Source: Clostridium_AD sp050717545
GTDB taxonomy: Bacteria > Bacillota > Clostridia > Clostridiales > Clostridiaceae
DNA: 64,000 nucleotides
Assembly (NCBI RefSeq): GCF_050717545.1
Contig: NZ_JBOITN010000035.1
Span: forward strand, 1 to 64,000
Reading direction: 5' to 3'
Part shown: positions 62,485 through 64,000 of the stretch, one piece after another
Layout of the letters: each line of letters starts with the position of its first letter
Position numbering within the stretch: the first letter of the stretch is position 1
Notes under the pieces: generated by a model
Seen by the model: the letters and a program-made list of their open reading frames with translations, nothing else
Told to the model about the DNA's origin: nothing
Database searches by the model: none
Program-made: the position numbers and the translations under genes

Positions 62485-63522
62485 ATGAATAAGAAAATAG
62501 TTGCAATACTTTTAAGCACTTTAATGGTACTTTCACTTGGTGGTTGTGGTATGAAAACACCAGATAAAACACCGGTAAAAGAAAAAACAGAAACAACAGC
62601 AGCAGCAGAGGTTACTCTTGTATATGCAGAGGTTAATCCACTAGATACTATTGTTGGTCAAACAGATACTAATTTTAAAGAACAAGTTGAAAAACTTTCA
62701 AATGGAAAAATTAAGATTGATATTCAGGCAAGTGGAGTTTTAGGAGCCGAAAACGATGTACTTGATTCAATGCTTGGTGGCGGTGGAACAATTGATATGG
62801 CCCGTATCTCAGCTTTTGCTCTTACAAGTTACGGTGGAGCAAAGTCAAAACTGCTTTCTATTCCTTATACATTTGTAAGCCGTGAACATTTCTGGAATTT
62901 TGCCACATCTGAATTAGCTCCTGAATTCCTTATGGAGCCTCACGAAAATGGTAAGGGTATTAGAGGTTTATTCTATGGAGAAGAAGGTTTCCGTCATTTC
63001 TTTACAGTTAAACCCGTTAAAACTATAGCAGATTTGAAAGGTATGAAAATAAGAGTATCAAATGACCCTGTTATGAATGGTATGGTAAAAGGTCTTGGTG
63101 CTTCGCCTACAGTAGTATCTTTTGGTGAACTTTATTCAGCACTCCAAACTGGTGTAGTAGATGGTGCAGAACAACCTATTGCCAACTATAAATCAAATGC
63201 ATTCCAAGAAGTTGCTCCAAACATGATTCTTGATGGCCATACACTAGGTGCAGTACAAGTAATTATGACAGATAAAGCTTGGGATAAACTTACAAAAGAA
63301 CAACAGGACATTATTACAGAAGCAGGTAAAGCTGCATCAGCATTTAATAGAAAAATTTCTAAAGACGCTGAAGATAAAGTGCTAGTAGATTTAAAAGCAA
63401 AAGGTGTTAATATTACAGAAGTTAAAGATATCAAACCTTGGCAGGAAGCATGTAAAGAGGTCATTGCTTCTTCTACAAAAGATGATGCTGCACTTTATCA
63501 AAAGATTCTTGACATGAAATAA
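62485..63522 (+). CDS. dctP: TRAP transporter solute-binding lipoprotein, DctP family
   Basis: 345 residues. Lipobox LSLGGC (acylated Cys at residue 22), then the DctP fold: the conserved Arg in MKIRVSNDPVM, FGELYSALQTGVVDGAEQP and a C-terminal helix. Binds a carboxylate such as a dicarboxylate, lactate or sugar acid outside the cell for the DctQM carrier. GGGGGA ribosome site. Several CGT arginine codons, like the 32-37 kb cluster. Confidence 0.93.
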   Translation: MNKKIVAILLSTLMVLSLGGCGMKTPDKTPVKEKTETTAAAEVTLVYAEVNPLDTIVGQTDTNFKEQVEKLSNGKIKIDIQASGVLGAENDVLDSMLGGGGTIDMARISAFALTSYGGAKSKLLSIPYTFVSREHFWNFATSELAPEFLMEPHENGKGIRGLFYGEEGFRHFFTVKPVKTIADLKGMKIRVSNDPVMNGMVKGLGASPTVVSFGELYSALQTGVVDGAEQPIANYKSNAFQEVAPNMILDGHTLGAVQVIMTDKAWDKLTKEQQDIITEAGKAASAFNRKISKDAEDKVLVDLKAKGVNITEVKDIKPWQEACKEVIASSTKDDAALYQKILDMK

Positions 63523-63579
63523 GATCCATAAAATGCTATTCTAAACATAATACAAATAGTGTTAATATTGTTTTTATAA

Positions 63580-63617
63580 GCACAGAGGAGGATTAAAGCC
63601 TCTGTGCTAAATTTTTT
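63580..63617 (+). terminator. Attenuator between dctP and dctQ
   Basis: GCACAGAGG (63580-63588) pairs with CCTCTGTGC (63599-63607), then TAAATTTTTT. A partial terminator here would give more binding protein than carrier. Confidence 0.8.
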
Positions 63618-63630
63618 GAGGAGGTAAGGT

Positions 63631-64000
63631 ATGCCTAAAATTTTTAATACAATTGATAAGATTAAACCGGCATATGATGCGACTTATAATGTTGTTCTCT
63701 TCGTATGTAAGTTACTTTTGGTAGTGGATATTCTCATTACTACCATGGCGGTGGCTGGTAGATATATTCCTTTCATTCCAGATCCAGCATGGACTGAAGA
63801 AGTAGTTTTAAGTTGTATGGCATATATGACGGTTCTTTCTGCGGCTTTAGCCATCAGAAAAAATTCGCATATTCGTATGACAGCATTTGACAGATATTTA
63901 CCAAAACATTTGATAATAGGCTTAGATATTATTGCAGATGTTGCTATTTTAGTACTTGCTTTAGTTATGATAGTAGTAGGTTGGAATTATGCAGTGCAAA
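63631..64000 (+). CDS. dctQ: TRAP transporter small membrane subunit DctQ (partial)
   Basis: The first 123 codons, cut by the window edge. GAGGAGG ribosome site, four expected membrane helices of which three are visible (LLLVVDILITTMAVAGRY; VLSCMAYMTVLSAALAIR; IIADVAILVLALVMIVV), and the signature WTEEVVLSCMAYMTVLSAAL and RKNSHIRMTAF. Partner of DctP; the large DctM subunit should follow outside the window. Confidence 0.92.
   Translation, partial: MPKIFNTIDKIKPAYDATYNVVLFVCKLLLVVDILITTMAVAGRYIPFIPDPAWTEEVVLSCMAYMTVLSAALAIRKNSHIRMTAFDRYLPKHLIIGLDIIADVAILVLALVMIVVGWNYAVQ

Noticed and set aside
1..64000. CRISPR arrays, rRNA, ordinary tRNA genes, complete IS elements
   Set aside because: No regularly spaced direct repeats, no rRNA-like tract, no tRNA cloverleaf apart from tmRNA, and no transposase gene were seen.

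Overview
The window looks like a chromosomal segment of a low-GC, anaerobic, spore-forming Clostridium (sensu stricto, cluster I-like). The evidence is strong AT bias, AGA-dominated arginine codons, a complete crotonyl-CoA to butyryl-CoA operon (crt-bcd-etfB-etfA-hbd), NfnAB, a group B-like [FeFe] hydrogenase, a LysM-GH18 spore-cortex type hydrolase, anaerobic NrdDG and a tmRNA with a clostridial-type tag (ANDNLALAA). I cannot name the species from sequence alone.

Layout. 1-5.8 kb: a peptide-export locus (divergent LspA-like membrane protein, small tail-anchored protein, C39-peptidase ABC exporter, HlyD-type adaptor, small lipoprotein). 5.9-14.0 kb: an accessory island of unrelated small genes and gene fragments (AraC piece, NERD protein, ribbon-helix-helix protein, lipoprotein, YHYH protein), punctuated by at least seven copies, plus decayed ones, of a multi-hairpin repeat whose stems change in a compensatory way between subfamilies. 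Three copies begin directly at or just after a gene's stop codon. 14.2-23.2 kb: the butyrate operon (preceded by a broken duplicate of the start of crt), an iron alcohol dehydrogenase and nfnAB. 23.3-26.2 kb: a Cys-rich C_GCAxxG_C_C protein, 8-oxoguanine glycosylase and two membrane proteins. 26.3-32 kb: CIRCE-groESL, then guaB (guanine riboswitch) and guaA. 32-36.8 kb: a second etfBA with an FAD lactate/glycolate dehydrogenase and a second acyl-CoA dehydrogenase; the same ~177-nt control region stands before etfB and again before the dehydrogenase. 37-43 kb: TetR, FtsH and a cobalamin-riboswitch-controlled class III ribonucleotide reductase. 43-52.7 kb: spore hydrolase, YqxD, a seven-repeat three-Y-type protein, RsuA, RNase R, SmpB and tmRNA (a trans-translation/RNA quality-control block). 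52.8-64 kb: lactate dehydrogenase, TPR/LprI protein, uracil-DNA glycosylase, ABC exporter, hydrogenase, cellulose-synthase-like enzyme with a PilZ-like domain, and the start of a TRAP transporter operon.

How genes work together. Crt, Hbd, Bcd and EtfAB run the C4 branch of fermentation; NfnAB, the hydrogenase, the alcohol dehydrogenase, NAD-lactate dehydrogenase and the second Etf cluster balance NAD(P)H and ferredoxin. The most novel signals are non-coding: (i) the covarying multi-hairpin repeat family of the island, which behaves like a cassette recombination site or a non-autonomous mobile element, and (ii) a family of short RNAs with a CCCCC loop carried on an AT-only stem followed by a strong terminator, found three times (about 9.1, 43.3 and 48.9 kb), two of them homologous over ~150 nt and sharing an upstream TGTCA-N6-TGACA palindrome. 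All functional statements are from reading the sequence; no database search was run.
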